Source: Salinisphaera sp002433465 (GTDB taxonomy: Bacteria; Pseudomonadota; Gammaproteobacteria; Nevskiales; Salinisphaeraceae). From it: a DNA stretch of 64,000 bases. Position 1 is the stretch's first letter. Each line of letters begins with the position of its first letter. The notes beneath the pieces were generated by a model that did no database searches, was not told where the DNA came from, and worked only from the letters and a program-made list of their open reading frames with translations. Of the stretch, positions 32,163 through 41,922 are shown piece by piece. The stretch is taken from contig NZ_APNL01000013.1 of the NCBI RefSeq assembly GCF_040361435.1, positions 65,637 to 129,636 of the forward strand, in the 5' to 3' direction. The position numbers and the translations under genes were made by a program.

Positions 32163-34799
32163 TCAGCCGCTGCGTACTCGCTTTGCGCCTTCGACGGCCG
32201 GCTGGGCCTGCATTCGCGCCGACGCCGAGGTCTGTGCGGTGGTGCTCGCACCGAGCAACTCGGCGAACAGCGTCGCCGCGGTCGGGCGGCTGAAATAAAA
32301 ACCCTGCATGCTGTCGCAGGCCTCGGCCCGCAGGAACGCTTCCTGTTCTGCCGTTTCCACGCCCTCCGCAATCACGTTCAGGCTCAGGTTCTTGCCCATG
32401 GTGATGATCGCCCGGGCGATGGATTGATCGGTCCGGTTCGTGGCCAGCTCGCTCACGAATGAGCGATCGATTTTGAGCGTATCGACGGGCAATTCGCGCA
32501 GCTGGGTCAGCGACGAATAACCAGTGCCGAAATCGTCGATCGCGATCATGACGCCCAGTTTCTTCATCTCCGCCAACAGGGCGAGCGCTCTGGCGATATC
32601 CCGCATCACCGCGGTTTCGGTAATTTCCAGCTCGAGCAGGTTCGGCGCCATACCGGTGCGCTCGAGAACAGCGCGTACATGTGAAACCAGGGTCTGATCG
32701 CTGAGCTGGACCGCCGAGATGTTCACGGCGATTGGAACCGGCGGCAGGCCGGCGCGCTGCCAGGCCATGTTCTGTTCGCAGGCGGTTTCCAGTACCCATC
32801 GACCGATGGGCACGATCAGCCCAAGCTCTTCGGCCAGCGGCAGGAACTGACCCGGCATCACCGTGCCCAATTCCTCGCAGTGCCACCGCAGCAACGCCTC
32901 CACGCCGACGATCCGGCTGTCCGCCAGGCTGATCTTGGCCTGATAAGCCAGTTCGAACTGGTCTTTCTCCAGCGCACAGCGCAGGTTGTTTTCCAGGCGC
33001 ATGCGAACCAGCGATCGATGCTCGAGCTCCGCGGCATAGAATTGATAGTTGTTCTTGCCCTCGTCCTTGGCACAGTACATGGCCATATCGGCCTGTTTGA
33101 GAAGGCTCGATGCGTCGCGGGCATCCTGCGGATAGATCGAGATGCCGACACTCGCCGTGACCCGGTAGTCGTGGCCGTTCAAACAGACGGGCTGCAGAAT
33201 GGTATCCAGGATCGTGTCGGCGACCGCCTCGAGCGCGCCGGCGCGCTCGTCCTGCTCTATGAGTACGACGAACTCATCGCCGCCCAGGCGTGCCACCATA
33301 TTCGTCGGCGATGTACAGGCACGCAATCGTGAGGCCACCGTCTGCAACAGCTGGTCACCGGCCTCGTGGCCCAGCGAATCGTTGATGAACTTGAAACGGT
33401 CCAGATCGATGAAGAGCACGGCAAAGCGATGCTCGGCGGCGATCGCCATGGTCAACGACTGGTTGAACAAGGTTCGGTTGGGCAACCGGGTCAACGCATC
33501 GTGGGTGGCTAGAAATTCGATATGCTTTTCGCTTTCCCGACGCCAGGCTTCGCGCTCGAGGTTTTCCAGCGCGAAAACCACGTTCGCGACCATGCGTTCG
33601 ATCAGCCGGACGCCGTCCCGACCATAAGCACCCTTGTGTGTGGCCACAAACAACATCACGCCGATGGTCGTGCCCGCCTTGATCACCGGCACAGCCGCGG
33701 CCGATTTCAACCCCATGCGCCTGCCAAAGCGACGCCAGGGCAGAAGCCGGCCGTCGTGGACATAGTCATCGGCGACCTGGGTACGCGCACTGTGATAACA
33801 CCGCGCAACCAACCCGTCGCCCAGCCGGCTATGCGGGTCCAGGGGTATGATCAGCTCGCGAACATCGGCCGAGATTGAACTCGCCGCGCCCACCACGCAC
33901 AACGCCTGTTTCTCCGCGTCGACCCGCAGCACGGCCGCGATCACGACGTCGTCGTTGGCCACGGCCGCCTCACACACCTGTTGATACAGCTCCTCCGGCG
34001 TATCGGCCCGCAGCAACGCCTCGTTCGTGGCGCTGAGCGTGGCATACATCCGGCTGAGCCGATCGCGTGCCTGTTCGGCCAGCTTGCGATCGGTAATATC
34101 GTGCACGATGCTCACGATCACCCAGCGCCCCTCGACAAACAGCGCACAGCGCCGGCGCTCGACGATCATGGAGCCGCCGCGGCCGAGCCGGCTGCGGTCC
34201 TCGACGGTAAGCCGCCCGACCGCGATGACGCGGTCGTATTCGGCCTCGAGCATGCCCCGGTCAACGCCCAACATCTGATCGGGAGTCGACGCCATGAACG
34301 TTTCCCGCGGGTGGCCGGTCAATTCGCAGGCAATATCGTTAACGTAGAGAAAACGCATGGTCTCGCGATCGACCACGAAGATCATGTCGTGGGAGGCATC
34401 GATGGCCGTGCGCAGCTGCTCGAGCTCGCGGTAGCCGCGATGCTGCCGCGTGACATCGCGGGCCAGGCCCTGCCAACCGCGAACGACCCCGTTTTCGTCC
34501 CGTTCGCATTGCGCGGCGATGCTCAGGTGCCGAATCGAACCGTCTGCCCGTATCCAGCTCACCGAGGCATCGGCTACGGCCTGTTCAGGCAGCGGCCAGC
34601 CGGCCCGGTCGACAACGCCGAGGCCGACCTCGGCCGGCAGACGCCCCTGCCACGCCTGTACATCGATATCTCCACGCTCGACCGCTGCGCCTTGTAACGC
34701 GACGAAGCGACCGGCCTGATCGCAGCGCCAGTAAAAGTCCGACACGAGCGCTACCAGGTGCCCGAGATCAGCGGGTTGCGGGTTATTGTTATCCGTCAT
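32163..34799 (-). CDS. PAS-PAS-GAF-GGDEF-EAL cyclic-di-GMP protein
   Basis: ATG 34799 (MTDNNNPQPADLGHL) follows GAGG. 878 residues: two PAS domains (about 10-250), a GAF domain (about 265-410), GGDEF with RLGGDEFVVL near 501, and EAL with GVEALLRWHCEELG near 633, EITETAV, DDFGTGYSSL and KIDRSFV. Both catalytic motifs are canonical, so it may make or break cyclic-di-GMP; in such hybrids the GGDEF part often regulates EAL. The RxxD site is absent. No membrane helix is present, so it is a soluble sensor. It is separated by a 469-base gap from the divergent DUF4186 gene. Confidence 0.92.
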   Translation of the reverse strand: MTDNNNPQPADLGHLVALVSDFYWRCDQAGRFVALQGAAVERGDIDVQAWQGRLPAEVGLGVVDRAGWPLPEQAVADASVSWIRADGSIRHLSIAAQCERDENGVVRGWQGLARDVTRQHRGYRELEQLRTAIDASHDMIFVVDRETMRFLYVNDIACELTGHPRETFMASTPDQMLGVDRGMLEAEYDRVIAVGRLTVEDRSRLGRGGSMIVERRRCALFVEGRWVIVSIVHDITDRKLAEQARDRLSRMYATLSATNEALLRADTPEELYQQVCEAAVANDDVVIAAVLRVDAEKQALCVVGAASSISADVRELIIPLDPHSRLGDGLVARCYHSARTQVADDYVHDGRLLPWRRFGRRMGLKSAAAVPVIKAGTTIGVMLFVATHKGAYGRDGVRLIERMVANVVFALENLEREAWRRESEKHIEFLATHDALTRLPNRTLFNQSLTMAIAAEHRFAVLFIDLDRFKFINDSLGHEAGDQLLQTVASRLRACTSPTNMVARLGGDEFVVLIEQDERAGALEAVADTILDTILQPVCLNGHDYRVTASVGISIYPQDARDASSLLKQADMAMYCAKDEGKNNYQFYAAELEHRSLVRMRLENNLRCALEKDQFELAYQAKISLADSRIVGVEALLRWHCEELGTVMPGQFLPLAEELGLIVPIGRWVLETACEQNMAWQRAGLPPVPIAVNISAVQLSDQTLVSHVRAVLERTGMAPNLLELEITETAVMRDIARALALLAEMKKLGVMIAIDDFGTGYSSLTQLRELPVDTLKIDRSFVSELATNRTDQSIARAIITMGKNLSLNVIAEGVETAEQEAFLRAEACDSMQGFYFSRPTAATLFAELLGASTTAQTSASARMQAQPAVEGAKRVRSG

Positions 34800-35268
34800 C
34801 GCCGCCTCTGGTCCGGATTGCGGCACGCACACACGTGGTCGCGGCTGCGAGGGGTCTGAAAACCCCGAACTATCGTCACAACGATATCGGCGCGTTCCGG
34901 ATAAACTTCAACATTAGCGAATGTTATTGATTTGGCTGCGATGTGCCAACGAGCCGGGGCACTCGCCAGGCGCGATGGCCGTCAGCCGGCTAGCCGCTGC
35001 GGCCGCTGGCCTGAACTCGAGCTATATGTTCGGCGCCAAGACAGCCGAGCCAGTTGGCCGTTTGCTAGGGCTTCACGGCCGACCACCGCCGCACGTATGC
35101 CTCACGCGTACGCCCGGCATCGACCCGAAACATCATCAACTTCTTACCGCGTTGACGGCGCGGTGCGGCTGGGCCCATGCAAGGCCACGGGCGAGTCGAT
35201 GGCGCAGACGCTGCCAGGACAGGGGCCGACGGGTCGCACACCCGTTTATTCATCCTTAACCTGTGCGC
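34800..35268. other. Intergenic region, nothing recognised
   Basis: A 469-base gap between divergent genes (hybrid cyclic-di-GMP protein and DUF4186). Short frames exist in several phases but have no ribosome site, composition or family support. An AT-rich stretch near 34895-34935 is the best place for promoters of both genes. Confidence 0.5.
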
Positions 35269-35619
35269 ATGCGTGACTCCGACGACCTGTTCGCTCAGCT
35301 TGCCCGTTCGCGTTTTCGTAGTCGCTTCCGACTTGGCGCGCGCGAACTTAATTACCTGGAACGGCGTGGGCTCGATACCGTGCTCGACCACGCCGAAACG
35401 TTTGTTGCCGAGCGGCTGGCACCGGCCCAACCGAAAAACGATGGCCGCCAGACGCCCATGCGCAACCACCCGGTATTCATCGCCCAGCACGCCACCGCCA
35501 CCTGTTGTCGCAGCTGTCTGGAAAAATGGCACCGACTACCGAAGAACACCGCTCTGAATGCGGCCCAGCAGTCCTATGTGGTCGGCGTGATCCGGCGCTG
35601 GCTGGAACGCCAGCGCTGA
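35269..35619 (+). CDS. DUF4186-family protein
   Basis: ATG 35269 (MRDSDDLFAQLARSRFRSRF) is preferred over the in-frame GTG two codons earlier. 116 residues. Family pattern: RFRLGARELNYLERRGLDTVLDHAETFVAERL, then TPMRNHPVFIAQHATATCCRSCLEKWH, with CCRSC and two His residues that could bind a metal. Members are small cytoplasmic proteins of unknown function. It converges with the DUF3072 gene. Confidence 0.85.
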   Translation: MRDSDDLFAQLARSRFRSRFRLGARELNYLERRGLDTVLDHAETFVAERLAPAQPKNDGRQTPMRNHPVFIAQHATATCCRSCLEKWHRLPKNTALNAAQQSYVVGVIRRWLERQR

Positions 35620-35642
35620 TCTAACGCGCTGATTCGTCGGCG

Positions 35643-35864
35643 CTATTCGCCGCGGTTCGCGATCGTCTGTAGTTGATCGATGCGCTCGGACGCCTGGGCC
35701 TTGGTCAGGTTGGGGTCAAAGCTTTCGTTGGCTTCCTCGCACAGCGTCTGCAGATAGGACTTCTGCGCGCCGGTCATCGCTTCGTTACCGGTCGTCCAGT
35801 TGGACGGATCCTTTTCGGTATTGCTGTGGTCCGGCTGGGCCTGTGGTTTGTTGTCATCGGTCAT
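35643..35864 (-). CDS. DUF3072-family small protein
   Basis: 73 residues from ATG 35864 (MTDDNKPQAQPDHSNTEKDP). The second half, MTGAQKSYLQTLCEEANESF and LTKAQASERIDQLQ, is the DUF3072 pattern. The first half is polar and disordered. The protein is acidic and soluble, and its function is unknown. A longer upstream frame exists but reads through arginine-rich shadow sequence and is rejected. Confidence 0.85.
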   Translation of the reverse strand: MTDDNKPQAQPDHSNTEKDPSNWTTGNEAMTGAQKSYLQTLCEEANESFDPNLTKAQASERIDQLQTIANRGE

Positions 35865-36081
35865 GGCATTTACCTGTCGATAGTAGATCGTCTTTTTACT
35901 GTACGCATATACACACTGCACGGATGCAGCGGGACGCGTTCGCCACCTGACCTGAGTCCGTACCGGACTCGGCAGGCCGCTCCACCGCCGCGTCGCGTTC
36001 GACGCGCGCTTGCGCCCGGCATGCGACAGTAAACTTCCACAACCCAATACCGGACCATTCAATCACTGCATCGGAGGGACC

Positions 36082-36609
36082 ATGCGACTAGACGACGACC
36101 TGCAAGCACTGATCGAAAAAATCGACCTCGAAGCCCCGGATGGCGACGGCTCGCGTTTCGACGCCGGCGAACGCCAGCTCATGCGGGAGGCGGTGCAGGC
36201 ATCCCAGACCCGCCGTGACCACGGCGATCAGGCCAGTGCAAGCCATTTTCGCCGCGAACTCGATTTCTTCGTCGTGTGTCTGGGGTACGGTCTGGTCGCA
36301 TTCGCTGTACTGGTGATGATGCGCTGGTCGGCGGCCGAGCCGCTCGGTGCACCGGGGGTGTTCGGACTCGCCTTTCTGACCGGGGTCAGCGGTGCCGTGT
36401 TCCGCCATTTCTATCTTCGTCCGAGCGCCGATAATCGCAGCCTGGTGCTGGCGGCGGCCGCCCTGGTGATGCTGATCTGCCTGGTCGCGCTCGTGGCCGC
36501 CCACGCCATCGGCGGACTGCTGGGGATTGTGCTCGGCGCCGTATTCTTCCGTGCGCTGGTGCGTCGGCGCGGCAGACATCCCGAACCGAGCCGTACCGCT
36601 ACGAATTGA
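36082..36609 (+). CDS. Small membrane protein of unknown function (175 aa)
   Basis: ATG 36082 follows GGAGGG at good spacing. The N-terminal 60 residues are polar and acidic (MRLDDDLQALIEKIDLEAPD). Four hydrophobic segments follow (FFVVCLGYGLVAFAVLVMM, APGVFGLAFLTGVSGAVF, LVLAAAALVMLICLVALVAA, IGGLLGIVLGAVFFRALV). The short basic tail is RRRGRHPEPSR. I do not recognise the family. It is followed by a strong terminator. Confidence 0.78.
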   Translation: MRLDDDLQALIEKIDLEAPDGDGSRFDAGERQLMREAVQASQTRRDHGDQASASHFRRELDFFVVCLGYGLVAFAVLVMMRWSAAEPLGAPGVFGLAFLTGVSGAVFRHFYLRPSADNRSLVLAAAALVMLICLVALVAAHAIGGLLGIVLGAVFFRALVRRRGRHPEPSRTATN

Positions 36610-36670
36610 ACCGGGAGCGCGGTTCGTCTGTCTTGCCTGGACTAAAGACGATCCATCCCAGACGCGCATA

Positions 36671-36700
36671 AAAAAAGCGGGGCCGAAGCCCCGCTTTTTT
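36671..36700. terminator. Bidirectional intrinsic terminator
   Basis: AGCGGGGC and GCCCCGCT form a perfect stem around CGAA, with A6 before and T6 after, so it works on both strands. It serves the plus-strand membrane-protein gene and the minus-strand aceA (stop at 36748). Confidence 0.93.
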
Positions 36701-36747
36701 AGTGGACGATCGCGGGCGAGCCCGCGATGTCACGATGCCGCCGGCGT

Positions 36748-38346
36748 TTAGCCGAACTGGTTCATCGTGTTGTCCTTGCCACCGGCCTTCAGCGCGCTTT
36801 CACGCGAGAAGAATTCCTTGTGGTCATCGCCGATGTTGGAACCGGCCATGTCCTGATGCTTGACGGTGGCGATACCTTCGCGGATTTCCTTGCGCTGCAC
36901 GCCTTCCACGTAGGCCAGCATGCCCAGATCGCCGAAGTAGCCCTTGGCGAGCTGATCGGTCGACAGTGCGGCCGTGTGGTAGGTCGGCAGCGTGATCAGA
37001 TGATGGAAGATACCGGCCTTAGCCGAGCCTTCCTTCTGGAAATCACGCGTCCATTCGTCGGCGACCTTGCCCAGCTCGGTTTCGTCGTACTTGACGTCCA
37101 TGAGGCTGTCGCGGTCGTAGGCCGACAGGTCCTTGCCTTCCTCGGCCCAGGCGTCGTACACCTGCTGACGGAAGTTCAGCGTCCAGTTGAACGACGGGCT
37201 GTTGTTGTAGACCAGCTTGGCGTCCGGCACTTCCTTGCGGATACGATCGACCATGCCGCCAATCTGCTTGACGTGCGGCTTCTCGGTCTCGATCCAGAGC
37301 AGATCGGCGCCGTTCTTGAGGCTGGCGATACAGTCCATGACCACGCGGTCTTCGCCGGTGCCCTTGCGGAACTCGAACAGGCCCGAGGCCAGGCGCTGCA
37401 GACGCACGAGCTTGCCGCCCTGCTTGATCACGACGTCGTTCGGGTTGATTTCCGAGGCGTCCTTGATCTCTTCGCCGGCGATGAAGCTGTTGTACTGGTC
37501 GCCCAGGTCGCCCGGCTCGTTGGAGACGGCGATCTGCTGGGTCAGGCCCGCGCCCAGGCTGTCGGTACGGGCGACGATGATGCCGTCGTCCACACCCAGC
37601 TCGAGGAACGCATAGCGCACGGCGTTGATCTTGGCCAGGAACTGCGAATGCGGCACGGTGACCTTGCCGTCCTGATGACCGCACTGCTTGACGTCGGAGA
37701 CCTGGTTTTCGATCTGGATGGCGCAGGCGCCCGCCTCGATCATCTTCTTGGCCAGCAGGTAGGTGGCCTCTTCGTTACCGAAACCGGCATCGATATCGGC
37801 GATGATCGGAATCACGTGGGTTTCGAAGTTGTCGATCTTTTCCTGAGCCTTCTTGGCCGCGGCGTCGTCGCCGGCTTCCTTGGCCTGTTCCAGATCGCGG
37901 AAATAGTGGTTGAGCTCCCAGGCGTCGGCCTGCTTGAGGAACGTGTAGAGCTCTTCGATGAGCATCGGCACGGTGGTCTTTTCGTGCATGGACTGATCCG
38001 GCAGCGGGCCGAATTCGCTACGCAGGGCCGCGACCATCCAGCCCGACAGATACAGATAGTTGCGCTTCAGGCTGCCGAAATGCTTTTTGATCGAGATCGC
38101 TTTCTGCTGCCCGATGAAACCGTGCCAGCAACCCAGCGACTGGGTGTACTTGGAGCTGTCCTTATCGTAGGCCGCCATGTCTTCGCGCATGATCTTCGCG
38201 GTGTACTTGGCGATATCCAGGCCCGTATGGAAACGGTTCTGGGCGCGCATACGCGCAGCGTGCTCGGGATTGATGGCCGACCAGGCGCTGCCCTGGGCGT
38301 CGCGCAGCGACGCGATCGCATCAACGTCCTTCGAATACTGTGACAT
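36748..38346 (-). CDS. aceA: Isocitrate lyase (long Pseudomonas type)
   Basis: ATG 38346 (MSQYSKDVDAI) is preferred because GAGGA then has a 7-base spacing; ATG 38352 would abut it. 532 residues, like the long isocitrate lyases of Pseudomonas (about 530 aa) and longer than the E. coli enzyme (434 aa). The catalytic loop is KQCGHQDGKV. Other family blocks are PIIADIDAGFGNEEATYLL, IVARTDSLGA and YNNSPSFNW. It cleaves isocitrate to glyoxylate and succinate in the glyoxylate shunt. aceB is not adjacent. A 349-base upstream region and a strong terminator mark a single-gene unit. Confidence 0.96.
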   Translation of the reverse strand: MSQYSKDVDAIASLRDAQGSAWSAINPEHAARMRAQNRFHTGLDIAKYTAKIMREDMAAYDKDSSKYTQSLGCWHGFIGQQKAISIKKHFGSLKRNYLYLSGWMVAALRSEFGPLPDQSMHEKTTVPMLIEELYTFLKQADAWELNHYFRDLEQAKEAGDDAAAKKAQEKIDNFETHVIPIIADIDAGFGNEEATYLLAKKMIEAGACAIQIENQVSDVKQCGHQDGKVTVPHSQFLAKINAVRYAFLELGVDDGIIVARTDSLGAGLTQQIAVSNEPGDLGDQYNSFIAGEEIKDASEINPNDVVIKQGGKLVRLQRLASGLFEFRKGTGEDRVVMDCIASLKNGADLLWIETEKPHVKQIGGMVDRIRKEVPDAKLVYNNSPSFNWTLNFRQQVYDAWAEEGKDLSAYDRDSLMDVKYDETELGKVADEWTRDFQKEGSAKAGIFHHLITLPTYHTAALSTDQLAKGYFGDLGMLAYVEGVQRKEIREGIATVKHQDMAGSNIGDDHKEFFSRESALKAGGKDNTMNQFG

Positions 38347-38485
38347 GTTCATTCCTCAACAATTGACGAGTAGAAGCGAGCGCAGCCGATGGTAACAACC
38401 TGAGGATCGAGCCGATCGGCCGCTGACGGAGCGCATTCTAAGGTCGTTCGCCCGATGCGAACAGTAAATGCGCTCAATATTCGCC

Positions 38486-38500
38486 ATTCATAATATGAAT
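38486..38500. promoter_or_regulatory. Palindrome in the aceA upstream region
   Basis: ATTCATA-A-TATGAAT is a perfect 7+1+7 palindrome in the only AT-rich part of the 349-base gap between aceA and ada, about 140 bases before the aceA start. It may be an operator or part of a promoter. I see nothing else in the gap (38347-38695). Confidence 0.4.
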
Positions 38501-38695
38501 ATAGCAACCGCTCCGAGACCGGCCCGGCAGCCGGTTTTCGATACCTCGCGATCACCTTGCGTGGCCAGCGGCGCCGACCGGATTACTATTGATCCGGCAC
38601 GAAAACCGCCCGCCAGCTCGGCGCTTCGGGCGCCGGATCGATACTCGTCGGGCCGTTCCGTGAACCTCAGGCAAGCGAGTCCGGCGGCGCGCGGG

Positions 38696-39784
38696 CTAGT
38701 CGCCGTCAGAAGCGCCGGCGCAATGGGCTTCGGCGTCGATTAGCCGACGCTTGCGCTCGATGCCCCAGCGGTACCCGGACAGGCCGCCGTCGCTGCGCAC
38801 CACGCGATGGCAGGGAATGGCGAGCGCCAGCTTATTGGCCGCACAGGCGCCGGCGACCGCCCGTACCGCGCGCGGCGAGCCGAGTCGGGCTGCGATCTCG
38901 GCATAGCTGGTCGTCTGGCCGGGCGGAATATGCATTAACGCCTGCCATACCCGCTGCTGAAACACCGTGCCACGAATATCCAGGGGCAGCCGAGCGAGCT
39001 GGGACCCGGGCGCGGTGACGAACCCGACCACCTGCGCGACATAGCTAGCGAACATGCTGTCGTCACCAATCAGCCGCGCCTGTCCAAAGCGCGCCTCGAG
39101 TTCGCTGAGCAGCTGTTCCGGCGTATCCCCGAGGCTGATGGCACAGATACCGCGTTCACTGCCGGCCACCAGCACGGTACCCAGACAGCATTCACCCAGC
39201 GCGAAGCGGATGACCTGATCCGGCGCACCGGCGCGGAATGCCCCCGGCGTCATGCCCAGCGCTGACTGTGACTGGGCATGCAAATGCTCGGCGGACCCAT
39301 AGCCGGCCGCGAGCGCGGAAGAGGTCACCGTTTCGCCGGCCGCCAGATGGGCGTGCAGACGTCGACGGCGCTCGGCGTTCGCATAGGCGGCCGGGGTAAC
39401 GCCGAGCTCACGTTTGAAAAGCCGCTGAAAATGAAACGGCGTCAGGCACACCGCCGCCGCGATCTCGTCTAGGCGCGGCGGGTCCTGACGCGCCGCGATA
39501 TAGCGACAGGCCTTGATCACGCGTGCGTCAACGCTGTCGCTGCCCTGCACACGATCCGGCCGACACCGCTTGCAGGGCCGAAAACCGGCCGCGAGGGCCG
39601 CTGCCGAATCCTCGAAATAGCACACGTTCTCGCGGCGCGGCGTGCGCGATCGACAGCTTGGTCGACAATAAATGCCGGTGGTACGTACGCCGTAGAGGAA
39701 AGCGCCATCGGCGGCGGCGTTGTTTGTGCTGACCGCCTGCCAGCGCCGGCTGTCCTGCATCACGCGATCATCCTGTTTCACCAT
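38696..39784 (-). CDS. ada: Bifunctional Ada: methylphosphotriester/O6-methylguanine methyltransferase and AraC regulator
   Basis: ATG 39784 (MVKQDDRVMQDSRRWQAV) follows AGGAG and gives 362 residues, near E. coli Ada (354). The N-terminal zinc domain has the cysteines in GIYCRPSCRSRTP...CYFEDS...GFRPCKRCRP, the first being the phosphotriester acceptor. An AraC-type helix-turn-helix follows (DEIAAAVCLTPFHFQRLFKRELG). The C-terminal methyltransferase has the acceptor motif AIPCHRVV. It repairs alkylated DNA and, once methylated, activates its own gene. A longer in-frame upstream extension is arginine-rich and rejected. The first downstream neighbour is aceA, with a large gap. Confidence 0.94.
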   Translation of the reverse strand: MVKQDDRVMQDSRRWQAVSTNNAAADGAFLYGVRTTGIYCRPSCRSRTPRRENVCYFEDSAAALAAGFRPCKRCRPDRVQGSDSVDARVIKACRYIAARQDPPRLDEIAAAVCLTPFHFQRLFKRELGVTPAAYANAERRRRLHAHLAAGETVTSSALAAGYGSAEHLHAQSQSALGMTPGAFRAGAPDQVIRFALGECCLGTVLVAGSERGICAISLGDTPEQLLSELEARFGQARLIGDDSMFASYVAQVVGFVTAPGSQLARLPLDIRGTVFQQRVWQALMHIPPGQTTSYAEIAARLGSPRAVRAVAGACAANKLALAIPCHRVVRSDGGLSGYRWGIERKRRLIDAEAHCAGASDGD

Positions 39785-40050
39785 ACGCTCCTGGCTGGAA
39801 TGAAGGTCGCACCACGGGCTACCCCGAAGCCTATCCAACAAAAGCGATCTGCGCCTGCAGATTCTTGCGGTGCGATTCGCCGCGTACGGCGGCGCCTGGC
39901 CGGCAGGAACAATCGGCGATACCCGTCTGCGCCTTAAGCTGCGTGCATCGGGGCCGATTAATGAAAGTTGAGGCCCGTGAAACGCTGCGGCAGCCCCTCT
40001 GCGAACTCTAACCGCGACTAAGCCGCTGCTTTCGCCCACATAAGTATCGA

Positions 40051-41889
40051 ATGATCGATTCGCGCCCCCAACTCGAGCACGAAAGCGAGCGCCTTGCCGC
40101 GCTCGATCGTACGCCGTGGTTTCAGGACGCCTACGAGCCGATGTTCGGGCAGATCACCGAACTGGCGCGCCAGCTTCTGGACACGACGAGCGCCAGCGTG
40201 ACCATCGTCGGCGCACGCCACCAGTGGTTCAAATCGTCCACGCGCAACGCCGACTATCGCGTCGAACGCGAGCATTCGTTCTGTTCGTATACCATCGCCA
40301 GCGACGAGGCGTTTGTAGTCCACGATACGCTTAAGGATCCGCGTTTCGCCCACAACCCGTACGTTATCGGGTCGCCGTTCATCCGTTTCTATGCGGGCAT
40401 ACCGCTGACGTTCGAGGGCTACAACGTGGGCGCGCTTTGCGTGCTGGATAGCGCGCCACGACCGGATATCGGCGAACGCGAAATCAATCTGCTGCGGCAA
40501 CTAGCCACGTTTCTGGAGCGCTGTCTGCCGGCGGCGAGCGACCCGAGCTATCGCGATCCCAGCACCGGCATCTTCACGCGCCAGCGCATGCTGAGCGTGC
40601 TTGAACAGGAACTGGCCAAACCGCCGGCCGAAGGCAACCTGCAGATGCGCCTGATCGGTATCGCGGATATCACCGTGCCCAAGCAGATGCACGAACTGAC
40701 GCTGGTCATGGGCCACGACCAGACCGAACGTTTCATCGTCGAATGCGTCGACCGCCTATCCAACAAGATCGGCGCGCATCGCGCACTCTATCGTATCGGC
40801 CTGTATCGATTCGGTTTCTTGATGAAGGAGCAGCTCGGCATGGGCGTTCAGCGCCGGCTCGATGCGCTCGTTGCGGCGCTGCGTGAGCCCTTCGATTCGC
40901 GTGTGGGGTTGCTGCTTCGGCCCAGCGTGAAGCTCGGCGTCACGATGCTGCGCGAACACGACAGCGCCGGCGCGGAAGAACTGCTGCGCCAGGCCTCGGT
41001 GGCCGCCGACGATGCCTGGCAGCACTGTCGTTGCTGGACGTTCTACAAACCCGACAGCGACGTGTTGCGCCAGCGCAAGCTCCAGCTGCTCACCGAGCTG
41101 CCGGCCGCGCTGGCGTCGCAGGAACAGCTGTATCTGGTGTATCAGCCCCAGATCGACCTGCGCACCCGCAGCTGTGTCGGTGTCGAAGCACTGCTACGCT
41201 GGCAACATCCGACGCTTGGCTTTGTGTCCCCGGTGGAACTCGTCGAAGCGGCCGAAAAGACCGCGCTCATTCAGCGCTTGACCGACTGGGTGCTCGACGC
41301 GGCCATGTCTCAATGCGCGCGCTGGCGCAACATGGGCCTTGATCTGCGCGTAGCCGTTAATCTGTCGGCTCACGATCTGGCCGACGACCATATCGTGGAA
41401 CGGGTCGCCCAGCGTCTACGACGCCACGACTTGCCGGGCGAAAACCTGGAGTTGGAATTCACCGAAAGTACGCTCATCGACGATCTCGATGCCAGCCTGC
41501 CCAAATTGCGGCATCTGCACATGCTCGGTGTATCCACGGCAATCGACGACTTCGGAACCGGCTACTGCAACCTGTCGTATCTGCAAAAGCTCAACGCCAG
41601 CCGGGTGAAGATCGATCGCCGTTTCGTACAGAACCTCGAATTCGACACGCGCGGGCAGACACTCACGCGTGCGATCGTCAATCTCGCCCACGATCTGGGC
41701 TACGAGCTGGTTGCCGAGGGGATCGAAAACCGGACCACGCTGGCGATGATGTCGCAATGGGGCTGCGAGCAGGCCCAGGGCTTTCTGTTCAGCCGCCCGC
41801 TTGCCCCGGACGACCTCGCCACATGGATTGCCGATAACGGCGTCCAGCAGGTGCTTGCACGCCAGGTCGCCGATCACTGCGGCGAATAG
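40051..41889 (+). CDS. GAF-degenerate GGDEF-EAL cyclic-di-GMP phosphodiesterase
   Basis: 612 residues. A GAF domain (about 15-165) has HQWFKSS, EHSFCSYTI, PFIRFYAGIPL and GALCVLD. The middle part (about 170-340) has the outline of GGDEF but reads RIGLYRFGFLM at the active-site position, so it cannot be a cyclase. The EAL domain (about 345-600) has GVEALLRWQHP, VNLSAHDL, LEFTEST, AIDDFGTGYCNLSYLQKL and VAEGIEN, all canonical. It should degrade cyclic-di-GMP in response to a ligand of the GAF domain. No membrane segments are present. It is divergent from ada and has its own 267-base upstream region. Confidence 0.91.
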   Translation: MIDSRPQLEHESERLAALDRTPWFQDAYEPMFGQITELARQLLDTTSASVTIVGARHQWFKSSTRNADYRVEREHSFCSYTIASDEAFVVHDTLKDPRFAHNPYVIGSPFIRFYAGIPLTFEGYNVGALCVLDSAPRPDIGEREINLLRQLATFLERCLPAASDPSYRDPSTGIFTRQRMLSVLEQELAKPPAEGNLQMRLIGIADITVPKQMHELTLVMGHDQTERFIVECVDRLSNKIGAHRALYRIGLYRFGFLMKEQLGMGVQRRLDALVAALREPFDSRVGLLLRPSVKLGVTMLREHDSAGAEELLRQASVAADDAWQHCRCWTFYKPDSDVLRQRKLQLLTELPAALASQEQLYLVYQPQIDLRTRSCVGVEALLRWQHPTLGFVSPVELVEAAEKTALIQRLTDWVLDAAMSQCARWRNMGLDLRVAVNLSAHDLADDHIVERVAQRLRRHDLPGENLELEFTESTLIDDLDASLPKLRHLHMLGVSTAIDDFGTGYCNLSYLQKLNASRVKIDRRFVQNLEFDTRGQTLTRAIVNLAHDLGYELVAEGIENRTTLAMMSQWGCEQAQGFLFSRPLAPDDLATWIADNGVQQVLARQVADHCGE

Positions 41890-41922
41890 CGCCGCGGCAT
41901 CGCGGCCGATCAATCCTCGGCT

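Noticed and set aside
34921..35259. A 112-codon plus-strand frame before the DUF4186 gene
   Set aside because: No ribosome site, Arg/Ala/Gly-rich with no domain; typical high-GC noise.
36727..38343. A 538-codon plus-strand frame opposite isocitrate lyase
   Set aside because: It is antisense to a fully conserved aceA; the open frame reflects biased third positions.
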